64,000 nt of DNA. Origin: Aureimonas sp. SA4125 (GTDB taxonomy: Bacteria > Pseudomonadota > Alphaproteobacteria > Rhizobiales > Rhizobiaceae). Position 1 is the stretch's first letter. Every line of letters starts with the position of its first letter. The translations under genes and the position numbers were made by a program. Below the pieces are notes generated by a model. That model made no database searches, was not told where the DNA came from, and saw nothing but the letters and a program-made list of their open reading frames with translations. The DNA lies in NCBI RefSeq assembly GCF_019973775.1, contig NZ_AP025033.1:62001-126000 (forward strand), in the 5' to 3' direction. This document shows positions 1-9,037 of the stretch, piece after piece.

Positions 1-1
1 C

Positions 2-1030
2 GTCAGTCCTAATAATTTGAAGAGGCTTCATCTCGAAGGCAAAGGACCCGAGCCCCTGGTTGTCAGTGGTGGTAGGCGATTCTACGATGCCAAGCAGATG
101 ATCGAGCTTAGGCATTATCTCGACAAAAATGGTCGATCCGATGCGAAGAAATATGTCCCACAGCGAAAAGGCAGTGAGAAACTTCAGGTCATAGCGGTCG
201 TCAATTTTAAGGGCGGTTCAGGGAAAACAACAACGACAGCTCATCTTGGACAGCATCTGGCACTGACCGGGCACCGCGTGCTGGCAGTGGATCTTGATCC
301 ACAGGCTTCTCTTTCTGCTCTTCATGGTTTTCAGCCAGAGATTGATCAGAATTCATCGCTGTATGATGCTCTTAGGTACGACGACGAGAGAAAGCCGATC
401 AGGGATATTATCCTGCCGACCAATTTTCCGCTGCTCGACATTGTGCCAGCGAATCTAGAACTTCAGGAGTATGAATACGACACTCCGCTAGCAATGCAGA
501 CCTCGCAGGAGGGAAAGCGCTTTTTCACGCGGTTAGGAACTTCGCTCGCCGAAGTCGATGATACGTATGACGTCGTCATTATCGACTGTCCACCGCAGCT
601 TGGTTATTTGACGCTTACCGCGCTGACGGCGGCAACTTCTGTCCTGATCACCGTCCACCCTCAAATGCTGGATCTGATGTCCATGAGCCAGTTTTTACTC
701 ATGCTTGGCAACATTACTCGGACGATCAAAAAGGTTGGTGCCAACGTCAATATGGACTGGCTTAGATATCTGATAACTCGGTACGAGCCAATGGACATAC
801 CTCAGGCTCAGATGCTTGGCTTTATGCAATCGATCTTAGCTGAGGAGATTCTAAAGAGCCCAATGGTCAAGTCGACAGCGATTTCAGACGCGGGACTGAC
901 GAAGCAGACGCTTTACGAGGTGGAGCGGGCGAACTTTAATCGCGACACATACGATCGGGCGATCGAGTGTATGGACGCCGTAAACTTCGAGATACAGGCG
1001 CTCATTCATCAAGCATGGGGTAGGCAGTGA
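2..1030 (+). CDS. repA: RepA, ParA-type partition ATPase (5' end outside window)
   Basis: Partition ATPase of the repABC family. With RepB and parS it segregates the plasmid and also represses the operon. The frame is open to the left edge; the TTG at 17 is only the first internal start-like codon, and family members carry about 60 more N-terminal residues with a helix-turn-helix. Visible features are the deviant Walker A loop KGGSGKTTTT (about residue 65 from the TTG), DLDPQ, and the VVIIDCPP Walker B strand. RepB starts 67 bp downstream. Codon use is AT-richer than in repC. Identification is secure; the true start is not visible. Confidence 0.95.
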   Translation, partial: VSPNNLKRLHLEGKGPEPLVVSGGRRFYDAKQMIELRHYLDKNGRSDAKKYVPQRKGSEKLQVIAVVNFKGGSGKTTTTAHLGQHLALTGHRVLAVDLDPQASLSALHGFQPEIDQNSSLYDALRYDDERKPIRDIILPTNFPLLDIVPANLELQEYEYDTPLAMQTSQEGKRFFTRLGTSLAEVDDTYDVVIIDCPPQLGYLTLTALTAATSVLITVHPQMLDLMSMSQFLLMLGNITRTIKKVGANVNMDWLRYLITRYEPMDIPQAQMLGFMQSILAEEILKSPMVKSTAISDAGLTKQTLYEVERANFNRDTYDRAIECMDAVNFEIQALIHQAWGRQ

Positions 1031-1031
1031 T

Positions 1032-1047
1032 GTTGACGGCCGTCAAA
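1032..1047. promoter_or_regulatory. parS-like centromere site between repA and repB
   Basis: GTTGACGGCCGTCAAA contains a perfect 14-bp palindrome, TTGACGGCCGTCAA (1033-1046). It fits the repABC parS pattern GTTNNCNGCNGNNAAC except for the last base. It begins 2 bp after the repA stop codon, one of the places where parS is known to sit in repABC replicons. It is the probable RepB binding site. Confidence 0.75.
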
Positions 1048-1097
1048 ATTGCTAAAATCGTATTCGTTTCAAAGCACTACCCATAGGAACACATATA

Positions 1098-2093
1098 GTG
1101 GCCCGCAAGAATCCATTTGCCACTCTCCTTGATGAGGGACAGAGACCTGAGGTGGCACAACCTGCCTTGGACTATGCCATGAAGGGAGCCTCGCGATCGC
1201 TCCTCAGCTCTATCGACGAAATGGCGACTCGAGCAGACAAATTAATTCAGGGGGAGACGATCATTGACCTCAACCCGGACGTGGTCGACCCCTCCTTTGT
1301 CAAAGATCGGCTTGTTGCTGACGAGCAAGAATTCAACGATTTGGTCGACGCCATCCGTGAGCGTGGTCAAGATTCACCCATTTTGGTGCGACCACATCCG
1401 TCGAAGGGCGGTCGATATATGGTCGTTTTCGGCCACCGTCGACTGCTCGCAGCAAAAGCTCTTGGACGGCAAGTTCGTGCGGTCGTAAAGGAAATGAAAG
1501 ATACCGAGCATGTTGTTGCGCAGGGGCAGGAGAACTCCGCGCGTGCCAATCTCTCTTTCATCGAAAAGGCTTTCTTTGCCGGAAACCTTGCTCGGCTAAG
1601 ATACGATGAAGATAATGGTCTTGTGTTAGCGGCGCTGTCGATTGATCGCGCGACGCTTTCGAAGATGCTCTCCGTAGCGTCTCTCCCTGCTGAAGTTCTA
1701 ACTGCTATTGGTCCAGCAAAAGCAATCGGCAGAGATCGATGGTACGAGTTGAAGCTTTTGCTGGAGCAACCAGCAAATCTCGAGTCAGCGTTGACTGCCG
1801 TCAACGACCCGCATTTTTCGTCTCATTCGAGTGACGAGCGATTCAGTATTCTTCTATCTCGAGTCAAAGAGGCGAAGGCGCATTCGCGCGCAAAGTCGCT
1901 GCCGAGGAAAGACAAGTGGTCGGCTAGCGATGGTCGATTGGCAGCCGAAATCGTAGCAGATGGAAAAAGGTTCACTTTAGCACTCAAGGCTAAGGGAACG
2001 GACGCGACTGCGTTCGGTCAATACCTGACTGATCACCTCGGCCAGCTTTACGAGGCCTTCAGACAGGACAAGTCAACAAACGACGGAGATTGA
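1098..2093 (+). CDS. repB: RepB, ParB-type centromere-binding protein
   Basis: ParB-family DNA-binding partition protein, 331 aa, typical for RepB. It binds parS and is moved by RepA. The N-terminus has the MARKNPFA-like RepB start. The ParB/Srx-like domain spans about residues 60-150, with the conserved VFGHRRLLAAKALG stretch and the ENSARANLSFIEKA arginine-box region. The start is GTG, preceded by AGGA about 9 bases upstream. The intergenic gap from repA holds the parS-like site. Like repA it is AT-richer than repC, so repAB and repC may have different origins. Confidence 0.95.
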   Translation: MARKNPFATLLDEGQRPEVAQPALDYAMKGASRSLLSSIDEMATRADKLIQGETIIDLNPDVVDPSFVKDRLVADEQEFNDLVDAIRERGQDSPILVRPHPSKGGRYMVVFGHRRLLAAKALGRQVRAVVKEMKDTEHVVAQGQENSARANLSFIEKAFFAGNLARLRYDEDNGLVLAALSIDRATLSKMLSVASLPAEVLTAIGPAKAIGRDRWYELKLLLEQPANLESALTAVNDPHFSSHSSDERFSILLSRVKEAKAHSRAKSLPRKDKWSASDGRLAAEIVADGKRFTLALKAKGTDATAFGQYLTDHLGQLYEAFRQDKSTNDGD

Positions 2094-2243
2094 GCCGCAA
2101 AAGAAAAAGGCCCCCGAAAAAATTCCGGAAGCCCTTCTCGACGTGTGACAGCCAGAGAATCGCATTTCCCGAATCAACAGTCAAGAATTTTTGGCGCTCT
2201 TTCGGCGAGCAGGTTTCTTTTGCCTAACGATAGGTGAGAGAGA
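2094..2243 (-). ncRNA. repB-repC intergenic region with predicted antisense ctRNA (incompatibility RNA)
   Basis: In repABC plasmids this interval encodes a small minus-strand RNA that blocks repC translation and sets copy number. Seen here: a minus-strand terminator in which CGGAAGCC at 2126-2133 and GGCCCCCG at 2109-2116 pair through two G-U pairs, followed by a run of U from the A-rich stretch 2101-2108. The G-U pairs only work in minus-strand RNA, which gives the direction. The ctRNA promoter was not pinned down. Boundaries are approximate. Confidence 0.7.
2109..2133 (-). terminator. Rho-independent terminator of the ctRNA
   Basis: An 8-bp stem (two G-U pairs) with a loop of about 9 nt, followed on the minus strand by UUUUUCUU. 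It lies just past the repB stop codon. Confidence 0.7.
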
Positions 2244-3482
2244 ATGGAACCGCACATGTCAACGACGCCCTTTGGGCGGCGAACGCTATCGCTTGCCCAT
2301 GTGGCAGCGCAGATGTCTGCAAAGGAACGAGAGCCGGAAGCCTCGACGCACAAGTGGCAGATCTTCCGGTCGATCTGTACCGCGAAAGATAGGATCGGCG
2401 TCACCGAACGGGCTCTGTCCGTCCTGAACGCCCTACTGACGTTCTTCCCCGAAACCGTCCTGTCGGGCGACAACCTCGTCGTCTTCCCGTCGAACGACCA
2501 GCTTTCGCTTCGCGCTCACGGCATGGCGCCGTCGACGCTTCGCCGGCATTTGGCGGTCCTGGTGGACGCCGGCGTCATCGTCCGGCGCGACAGTCCGAAC
2601 GGCAAGCGCTACGCCCGAAAGGGGAGGGGAGGGGACATCGAGTTGGCCTTCGGCTTCGACCTAGCTCCGATCGTCGCCCGCGCCGAAGAGTTCGAACGCC
2701 TTGCTGAAGAGATCCTCGCCGAGGATCGCGCGCTGAAACTTGCCCGCGAGCGCGTCAGCATCTGTCGGCGAGACATCGCCAAAATGATCGAGACAGGTCT
2801 CGAAGAAGACGTCCCGACGCGTAGGGACGGGCAGGGGCCTGCTGACTGGCAAGAGGTCCACCTCATGTTCAGAGCCATCATCAACGGCATTCCGCGCAAC
2901 GCGACCCGCTATCAGGTCGAACGCGCGGCCCAGGAACTCTCACTCCTCGCCGATGAAGTGCTCAACATTCTGGAAATGCACGTTAAAGCTCAGAATCCGG
3001 GCGCCAATGAGTCCCATTCCGGGCGGCACAAACAGAATTCAAATCCAGAACCATTTATTGAAGTTGAACCTCGCTCTCGAATAAGCGACGGGGCAAAAGC
3101 CGAGCCAGACCCACAAACGCAGCTGATGCCGGAAAAGACCTTTCCGCTGGCCATGGTGCTGCAGGCCTGCCCCGACATATCGGATTACGCCAAGGGCGGG
3201 ATCGGCAACTGGCGCGATCTGGTGGCGACCGTTGCCGTCGTCCGCCCGATGCTGGGGATTAGCGCCAGCGCCTGGGAGGATGCCTGCACCGTCATGGGCG
3301 AGGTGGAGGCGGCGATCGTGCTCGCGGCCATTCTCCAGCGTGGTGAGAGCATCAGTTCGGCGGGTGGCTATCTGCGCAGCCTGACGGGGAGGGTGCGGGC
3401 CGGCGAATTCTCGCTCGGCCCGGTGTTGATGGCGCTTCTTCGAAAGCGCAAGGCCGACCCTGGCAGTCTGCGCAGTGCTTGA
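2244..3482 (+). CDS. repC: RepC replication initiator
   Basis: Replication initiator of repABC plasmids, 412 aa, the usual length. It acts on an origin inside its own coding sequence. The N-terminus carries the conserved TPFGRR motif. A winged-helix region follows (about residues 60-120, including PSNDQLSLRAHGMAPSTLRRHLAVL), and the C-terminal domain contains PDISDYAKGGIGNWRDLV. Two starts are possible: ATG 2244 (purine-rich GGTGAGAGAGA just before it) or ATG 2256. The gene is GC-rich, in contrast to repA and repB. Confidence 0.95.
   Translation: MEPHMSTTPFGRRTLSLAHVAAQMSAKEREPEASTHKWQIFRSICTAKDRIGVTERALSVLNALLTFFPETVLSGDNLVVFPSNDQLSLRAHGMAPSTLRRHLAVLVDAGVIVRRDSPNGKRYARKGRGGDIELAFGFDLAPIVARAEEFERLAEEILAEDRALKLARERVSICRRDIAKMIETGLEEDVPTRRDGQGPADWQEVHLMFRAIINGIPRNATRYQVERAAQELSLLADEVLNILEMHVKAQNPGANESHSGRHKQNSNPEPFIEVEPRSRISDGAKAEPDPQTQLMPEKTFPLAMVLQACPDISDYAKGGIGNWRDLVATVAVVRPMLGISASAWEDACTVMGEVEAAIVLAAILQRGESISSAGGYLRSLTGRVRAGEFSLGPVLMALLRKRKADPGSLRSA
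2976..3100. other. AT-rich patch inside repC, candidate oriV
   Basis: RepABC origins lie within repC, usually at an AT-rich stretch near mid-gene. This segment is clearly AT-richer than the flanking repC sequence (around CAGAATTCAAATCCAG and TTTATTGAAG). It encodes the low-complexity linker between the two RepC domains. The placement is inference from composition and from known repABC biology. Confidence 0.5.
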
Positions 3483-3539
3483 ATTGCCAATGGAAGCGGG
3501 TTTGCTCAAATCGCCAGCTCACGTTTGCGATCTACAAAT

Positions 3540-3569
3540 TTGACGGGATTCAACTTTATGCGCTATTTA
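3540..3569 (+). promoter_or_regulatory. Candidate promoter of hipBA
   Basis: TTGACG at 3540-3545, an 18-nt gap and TATTTA at 3564-3569, about 55 bp before the hipB start. An imperfect dyad AGACCA/TGGTATCT at 3571-3587 lies just downstream and could be an autoregulatory HipB operator. This is weak evidence from sequence only. Confidence 0.4.
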
Positions 3570-3624
3570 TAGACCAATCTGGTATCTGAACCTCGTTCAT
3601 TTGGAGAGTGGGAGGAATGGGTCG

Positions 3625-3963
3625 ATGGCAAAGCCTGCAGAACGGGCCTACTCCAAGGTCACCCAGGAGGCCGCGGCTCTTTTGGGCCAGCAGATTCGCA
3701 TGGCGCGCCTCGAGCAGAGAATGACGGCCGACGATCTTGCCGAACGCGTCGGCATATCGCGTGGGCTTCTTCAACGGATCGAGCGCGGCGATCTCGGTTG
3801 CGCGATAGGCGCCGTGTTCGAGGCGGCGGCTGTCCTTGGCATTCCGCTTTTCGGTATCGATCACCGTGGACTGACGGATCGTCTGGCCGCGAATGCCCAT
3901 ATCCTGACGCTGCTTCCCAAGACCGCGCGACCGGTGCAGCGGCCCGTGAAGGACGACTTCTGA
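3625..3963 (+). CDS. hipB: HipB-like Xre-family antitoxin
   Basis: Small DNA-binding protein (112 aa) with an Xre/Cro-type helix-turn-helix at about residues 17-75 (AEQRMTADDLAERVG-type repeats, SRGLLQRIERGD). It is the antitoxin partner of the HipA kinase encoded next to it. ATG 3625 is chosen because GGGAGGA (3610-3616) sits about 8 bases upstream; a TTG 24 bp earlier lacks such a site. It ends one base before hipA, so the two are co-transcribed. HipB family members bind operators and repress their own operon. Confidence 0.85.
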   Translation: MAKPAERAYSKVTQEAAALLGQQIRMARLEQRMTADDLAERVGISRGLLQRIERGDLGCAIGAVFEAAAVLGIPLFGIDHRGLTDRLAANAHILTLLPKTARPVQRPVKDDF

Positions 3964-3964
3964 C

Positions 3965-5233
3965 ATGGGCTACGATGAGGCCTATGTCTGGTTCTGGATG
4001 CCGGGAGCGATCAAGCCCGTCGTCGCGGGCCGGCTTGCCCGGTACGGAGTGCGCCTCGTCTTCAACTATGGCCGCGGTTATCTCGCGCGAGCCGATGCAG
4101 TGCCCCTCTATCTGCCGGAGCTTCCGCTGGAGCCGGGTGAGCTGCCGCTGCCGGCTGGCCTCTCGATGCCGAGCGCGATCCGGGATGCCGCCTCGGATGC
4201 CTGGGGACGCCGCGTCATCGTCAACCGGCGGTTCGGCTCAAAACGCGGCGACATCGATATCGGGCAGCTCGACGAACTCACCTACCTCCTCGACTCCGGT
4301 TCCGACCGGATCGGCGCTTTGGATTTTCAGAGATCGGCGACAGACTACGTGCCGCGAGAGACGAGGGCCGCGTCACTCGAGGAACTCCTGACCTCTGCGG
4401 AACGCGTCGAATCCGGTCAGCCGATCACTCCCGAACTCGATCTGGCGTTGTTCCACGGGAGTTCCCTCGGCGGCGCGCGCCCGAAGGCGATGATCGAGGA
4501 GAGAACGTCCAAGTCGATCGCCAAATTCTCTTCCCGGACCGACGTGTTCAACGTCGTGAAAGGTGAGTTCGTCGCAATGCGGCTTGCCGCGGCGTGCGGC
4601 CTCGACGTTGCCGCTGTGCGTCTCGTCTCGGCCGCCGGCAAGGACGTCCTTCTCGTCGAACGCTTCGACCGGGAGGTCTCTTCCGAAGGATGGCGGCGAA
4701 AGGCCATGGTGTCGGCACTGACGCTGTTCGGCCTTGATGAGATGATGGCCCGTTATGCCAGCTACGAAGACTTTGCCGAAATCATCCGCCGTCGTTTCCC
4801 CGAGCCGACAAAAACCCTTCGCGAGCTCTATGCGCGCCTAGTCTTCAACATTCTCTGCGGCAATACCGATGACCATGCCCGCAATCACGCGGCTTTCTGG
4901 AACGGCAAGTCGCTCAGCCTGACGCCCGCCTACGACATATGTCCGCAGGGTCGTGCGGGGAACGAGGCGAGCCAGGCCATGCTGATCATGGGGCAGGATC
5001 GGCGAAGCCGGCTAAGCACATGTCTTGCCGCGGCCCCGATGTTTCGGCTTCGCGCGGATGAGGCATTGCACCTGATCGAAAAACAGATTCTCACGATTGT
5101 CGACCGCTGGACCACGGTTTGTGACGATGCCGGTTTGAGCGTGGTCGATCGCAACGTGATGTGGCGCCGGCAATTTCTCAATCCGGTCATTTTCGAAAAT
5201 GCGCCCGCGCAGATCGCAGATCTTGTCACATAG
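3965..5233 (+). CDS. hipA: HipA-family serine/threonine kinase toxin
   Basis: Type II toxin of the HipA kinase family (422 aa). Members phosphorylate targets such as glutamyl-tRNA synthetase and induce dormancy. Visible parts: N-terminal HipA_N domain (about residues 1-105), the flexible phosphate loop SSLGGARPKAMIE (about residue 166), the nucleotide-binding LLVERFDRE strand, and the catalytic ICGNTDDHARNHAAFW and LTPAYDICP segments (about residues 298-325). All key kinase residues appear present and the frame is intact, so it is probably functional. It is translated directly after hipB. Confidence 0.9.
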   Translation: MGYDEAYVWFWMPGAIKPVVAGRLARYGVRLVFNYGRGYLARADAVPLYLPELPLEPGELPLPAGLSMPSAIRDAASDAWGRRVIVNRRFGSKRGDIDIGQLDELTYLLDSGSDRIGALDFQRSATDYVPRETRAASLEELLTSAERVESGQPITPELDLALFHGSSLGGARPKAMIEERTSKSIAKFSSRTDVFNVVKGEFVAMRLAAACGLDVAAVRLVSAAGKDVLLVERFDREVSSEGWRRKAMVSALTLFGLDEMMARYASYEDFAEIIRRRFPEPTKTLRELYARLVFNILCGNTDDHARNHAAFWNGKSLSLTPAYDICPQGRAGNEASQAMLIMGQDRRSRLSTCLAAAPMFRLRADEALHLIEKQILTIVDRWTTVCDDAGLSVVDRNVMWRRQFLNPVIFENAPAQIADLVT

Positions 5234-5506
5234 CGCGATGCGAACGCCCGATAGCTGATTTGGCGCTGATGACTGAATATGCGAAAGACGTGCTGGTGGA
5301 TGCCGACCACCTTGGACCGAGTCCGACCCCGCTCTTTGGGGATGGCTTTCCTGGTCCACACCCGGCCTTCCACGATCAACCCGCAAGGGGTCCGCTACGC
5401 TAGCGTGCGGCCACTTGGCTTCGCCTTCGCGGTGATCGCGGCCGGGTGAGGACACTGACGGAGCCATCGAGCGGGGATCGGCCTCGCTCCCAGGTGGAGC
5501 CCTCAG
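5234..5506. other. Intergenic region after hipA
   Basis: About 270 bp between hipA and the next small gene. No gene, clear terminator or promoter was recognised. It probably contains the leader of the downstream backbone operon. Confidence 0.4.
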
Positions 5507-5689
5507 ATGTCGCACGATCTTTCCCTCGCACAATCACACGCTTTCGCACTCTCCCGCACGCTGATGGTGCCGGTCACGCTCTTCCGGGTCGACGGCGAAT
5601 TCGCCGTCCTGCCGACTGACGAGCTGGGCGGCGCCGATGTCGAAACGCTCGTCGAATACGATCCCTTCGAGTTCGGCCCGGCTCATTGA
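5507..5689 (+). CDS. Small conserved hypothetical protein (60 aa)
   Basis: Unknown function. The protein is acidic at its C-terminus (ETLVEYDPFEFGPAH) and has no transmembrane segment or known motif. It precedes the toprim gene by 220 bp in the same orientation, and small genes of this kind accompany the DUF3991/toprim and DUF1419 genes of rhizobial plasmids. The call rests on frame, codon bias and context. Confidence 0.55.
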   Translation: MSHDLSLAQSHAFALSRTLMVPVTLFRVDGEFAVLPTDELGGADVETLVEYDPFEFGPAH

Positions 5690-6690
5690 GCCGGGATCGC
5701 CCTTGCGGTCGGCTGCCACCGGCGTCCGGGCGGCAGCAAGGGAGGCTTCGCCGCGGGCCAGGCAAGGCGGGTTCCCCGCGATCCTGGCTCTTTCCGCGCC
5801 CTTGCTCCCGTCCGGTCTCGGCGGCGGGGGATGGGCTGCTTCCGTGATCCTTGGGAACACAAAACCTATCAAGAAAGGACCGGTCCTCGGAAAGGGCGGG
5901 TAAACAGACATGGAAAAATGGGACATCGAGGATTTGCGCGGCCGTGTACCCTGCGCGGCGGTTCTGGAAAGGGCCGGTTTTGCGATCGATGTGAAGGAGA
6001 GTACGCGCCGCGCGGTGAAACACCGGCGCGCCGCCGAGATCGTCATCGTCATCCATGAGGGGCGCGGCTGGTTCGATCCTCTGTCCGACGCCAAGGGCGA
6101 CATCTTCTCGCTGGTGATGCATCTCGTGAGCGTCGATTTCCCGGAGGCGCTGACGCGGATCGCCGATCTCGTCGGATTCTTGCCAAGTGAGCCCGCCTGG
6201 CGAGGACAGCTGGGCAGGGGCAAGCCGAAAGCATCCATATCAGAACGCTGGCGCGCGCGAGCGCGACCGTCGCGCAGCTCGGCAACCTGGCGGTATCTGT
6301 CGGAAGTGCGCTTCCTCCCCGAGGATATTCTTCGCGCCGCGCTCGCCCAGAATCTCCTTCGCGAAGGGCCGAAGGGCTCGATGTGGGCCGCACATACCGG
6401 TGAGGGCGATGCCGTGACCGGCTGGGAAGAGCGTGGCCCCGACTGGCGCGGCTTTTCCGCCGGTGGCGCGAAAACTCTCTTTCGTTTCGGAGCTATCGAC
6501 GCCTTCCGCTTCTGCGTCACGGAGGCCGCGATCGACGCCATGAGCCTCGCCGCGATCGAGCGCATGCGCGAGGATACGCTCTATCTCAGCACGGGCGGAG
6601 GCTGGTCTCCGGCGGCAGCGGACGCAATTCGGGCGCTCGTCGCATGTCCCGTTCCGCGTCCCCGCGCGCAGCTCGTTGCGGCGACTGATG

Positions 6691-8065
6691 GGTCGTGTCC
6701 GTCAACGTGGTGGAAATTGAGTGTAGCTGAAGCGGCTCCGTTTCAGGCGACTTCGGTGGAAATCTGTTCGGGTTTTGCAGTGTTGCCCATGGCCATGAGG
6801 TCGGCCATGGGTTCGGTCTGCATGTAGCGGTTCTGGATCTGCCATTCGTCGTTGGCCTCGAGAAGGACGGCGCCGATGAGCCGGATGATGGATCCCTCGT
6901 TCGGGAAGATTCCGACGACGTCGGCACGCCGCTTCACCTCCTTGTTCAGGCGCTCCAGGGAATTCGTCGAATGGATCCGGGTCCGGTGCTGACTGGGAAA
7001 ATCCATGTGCGCCAGCACGTCGGTCTCGCTGTTGTCGATGAAGGCCCCGAGCTTTGGACACTTTCCCCGAAGCTGGTCGGCGACGTGGCGCAGCGCCTGG
7101 CTGGCGCTAGCACGATCGGGCTGGGCGAAGGCTTGGCGCAGCGCGGCCGCCGCCATGCTCTGCTGCGCCTTCGGGACATACGACAGGGCGTTGCGCATCC
7201 AATGCACCCGGCAGCGCTGCCAGGAGGCGCTGAACACCCGGCGAATGGCGGCTTTCAGCCCTTCGTGAGCATCCGAGATCACGAGCTTCACGCCGGACAG
7301 GCCGCGGCGCACGAGGCTCTTGAGGAAGCTCGACCAAAACGTCTCCGCTTCCGAGGGGCCGATGTGAAGGCCGACGATCTCGCGCTTGCCGTCCGTGTTC
7401 ACGGCCACGGCGATTATGGCGGCGACCGAAACGATGCGTCCACCCTCGCGCTGCTTCAGGTAGGTCGCATCCAGCCAGAGGTAGGGCCAGTCGCCAGTGA
7501 GAGGACGGTCGAGGAAGCCGCCGACGCGTTCGTCGATGTCTTTGCACAGCTTCGATACGGTGCTCTTGCCGATCCCCGACAGCCCCATGGCCTGTACCAG
7601 ATCGTCGACCCGCCGGGTGGAAACGCCGCTGATCCAAGCTTCCTGAATGACGGCAACCAAGGCCTTCTCCGAGAGCTTTCTCGGCTCCAGGAACGGCGGG
7701 AAGTAGCTGCCCTGCCGAAGCTTGGGTATCCGAAGCTGCAACGAGCCGAGCCGCGTGTCGAGCGAGCGGTCGCGGTAGCCATTGCGATAAGTCGCCCGTT
7801 CCTGCGTCCGTTCGTGGCGCCCGGCGCCGATCATGCCTTCAACGTCGACCTCCATAAGGAGCTGCATCACGCTCTCGGCTATCGTTCTCAGGAAATCGCC
7901 GTCCCCGGCTTTCGCAAAAAGCTCGGCAAGCGGTAGTCTGTCCTCGGTCATCGGGTTCTCCGGTCAGGTTGAAGTCTCGCAACTCCACCTTAGCCGCCCT
8001 ATCCGGTGACCGCCTCAGCCACACCTTTCAATGTCGGAATTTCCACCACGAGCGCGGACACTACC
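6691..8065 (-). mobile_element. IS256-family insertion sequence
   Basis: A 1375-bp element with imperfect terminal repeats of about 28 bp (GGTCGTGTCCG at the left, GGTAGTGTCCG at the right, read inward; both continue to GTGGTGGAAATT). It is flanked by the direct repeat GACTGATG at 6683-6690 and 8066-8073, an 8-bp target duplication usual for the family. It lies inside the toprim gene in opposite orientation. Confidence 0.95.
6743..7951 (-). CDS. IS256-family (mutator type) transposase
   Basis: DDE transposase of 402 aa, the normal length for the family. The catalytic residues are in the expected setting: DATYLKQREGG (first Asp, about residue 162), VISDAHEGLKAA (second Asp) and STNSLERLNKEVKRR (Glu). 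The mutator-family signature region around LVISDAHEGLKAAIRRV is complete. No frame damage was seen, so it is probably active. Confidence 0.95.
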   Translation of the reverse strand: MTEDRLPLAELFAKAGDGDFLRTIAESVMQLLMEVDVEGMIGAGRHERTQERATYRNGYRDRSLDTRLGSLQLRIPKLRQGSYFPPFLEPRKLSEKALVAVIQEAWISGVSTRRVDDLVQAMGLSGIGKSTVSKLCKDIDERVGGFLDRPLTGDWPYLWLDATYLKQREGGRIVSVAAIIAVAVNTDGKREIVGLHIGPSEAETFWSSFLKSLVRRGLSGVKLVISDAHEGLKAAIRRVFSASWQRCRVHWMRNALSYVPKAQQSMAAAALRQAFAQPDRASASQALRHVADQLRGKCPKLGAFIDNSETDVLAHMDFPSQHRTRIHSTNSLERLNKEVKRRADVVGIFPNEGSIIRLIGAVLLEANDEWQIQNRYMQTEPMADLMAMGNTAKPEQISTEVA

Positions 8066-8728
8066 GACTGATGCCAACACCCAAGGCGAGGCCTTTGCCT
8101 TCAGACTGCGGGCCATCGCGGAAGCTGCGGATTGCGATTGGCTGCGGCTCAAGCCCTCGGCTGAGGATTGGAACGAGGTGCTGAGGACGAGGGTGATGGA
8201 GAAGCGGAGAACAAGAAGGAAAGGAAACCCGACTGCCGCATGGCCGCCGTCCGCATCAAGGGTGACGCTTCGCCCGGCTCTGCCGGCCCTTGACCCTGCC
8301 GGACGGAATGGCGGCCGCACAGGAGGGGTCCGGAAGGGCTGAAGGGATGAGCGGTCAGGTGGATCGCGCGCGCTTCGAGCCCGGACAGGCCGAGGAGCCA
8401 TCCCATGCAGACCCTCTCTCCAATCCGCAAAGTCTTCCAGGGCGTCGCCACCCGCCGGGAGATGTTCCAGATGTTCGACCGCCATGCGCCGGATCCGGAG
8501 ATCGAGCGTCGGCGCACCGGCGCGCTTCATGCCGGCGAGTGGTTCGAAATCGACGAGGCCGAGCACGACTATATGTTGGAGATTTTGCCGCCGCTCTGGA
8601 TGCGCGGCGACATGTTCGCGATGCGTGAGTTTCTCGTCGGTACTGTCACCAGCGTCTTCTTCACGCTGCGGATCGACGGCCGCACACGGTGGACTTGCCC
8701 CGGAAAAGTGGAGAGTTCTCAATGAGGC

Positions 8729-9037
8729 ATGAGGAACTCCATGGCGAAGACACAGCGACGATTTACGAAGGAATTCGAGGAGGAAGCCGTCCGTCTGGTT
8801 GAGACGAGCGGCCGGACGCAGCGCGAGATCGCGGAGGACCTTGGCGTTGGGCTATCGACACTGCGGCGCTGGATCGACAAGCGGCGCGACGCCTTGATAG
8901 AAAGCCCGCCTCCCGACCGCGTCGAGGACATGGCTGCGGAGATGAAGCGGCTGCGGCGGGAGAATGAGATCCTTCGTCAGGAGCGTGGCATCCTGAAGAA
9001 GGCGATGGCTTTTTTCGCCCGGGAGGGAAGTCGGTGA
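8729..9037 (+). CDS. IS3-family transposase OrfA (copy 1)
   Basis: Helix-turn-helix protein of 102 aa (HTH about residues 10-50, FTKEFEEEAVRLVE, then a leucine-zipper-like MKRLRRENEILRQE segment). It binds the element's ends. A second in-frame ATG at 8741 is an alternative start. It overlaps orfB by 4 bp (GTGA). Confidence 0.92.
   Translation: MRNSMAKTQRRFTKEFEEEAVRLVETSGRTQREIAEDLGVGLSTLRRWIDKRRDALIESPPPDRVEDMAAEMKRLRRENEILRQERGILKKAMAFFAREGSR

Larger units (their letters stand above)
5910..8342 (+). pseudogene. DUF3991/toprim-domain protein, split by IS256
   Basis: Primase-like plasmid protein. The left part (5910-6690) contains the DUF3991 region (MEKWDIEDLRGRVPCAAVL, HEGRGWFDPLSDAKGDIFSLV) and the first half of a toprim fold (FCVTEAAIDAMSLAA, LVAATD). 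The right part (8066-8342) continues as ANTQGEAFAFRLRAIAE and KPSAEDWNEVL. Removing the insertion and one copy of the 8-bp repeat GACTGATG restores one open frame of about 350 codons, so the insertion is the only visible lesion. The function in the host plasmid is unproven; relatives are thought to act in DNA processing. Confidence 0.85.
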
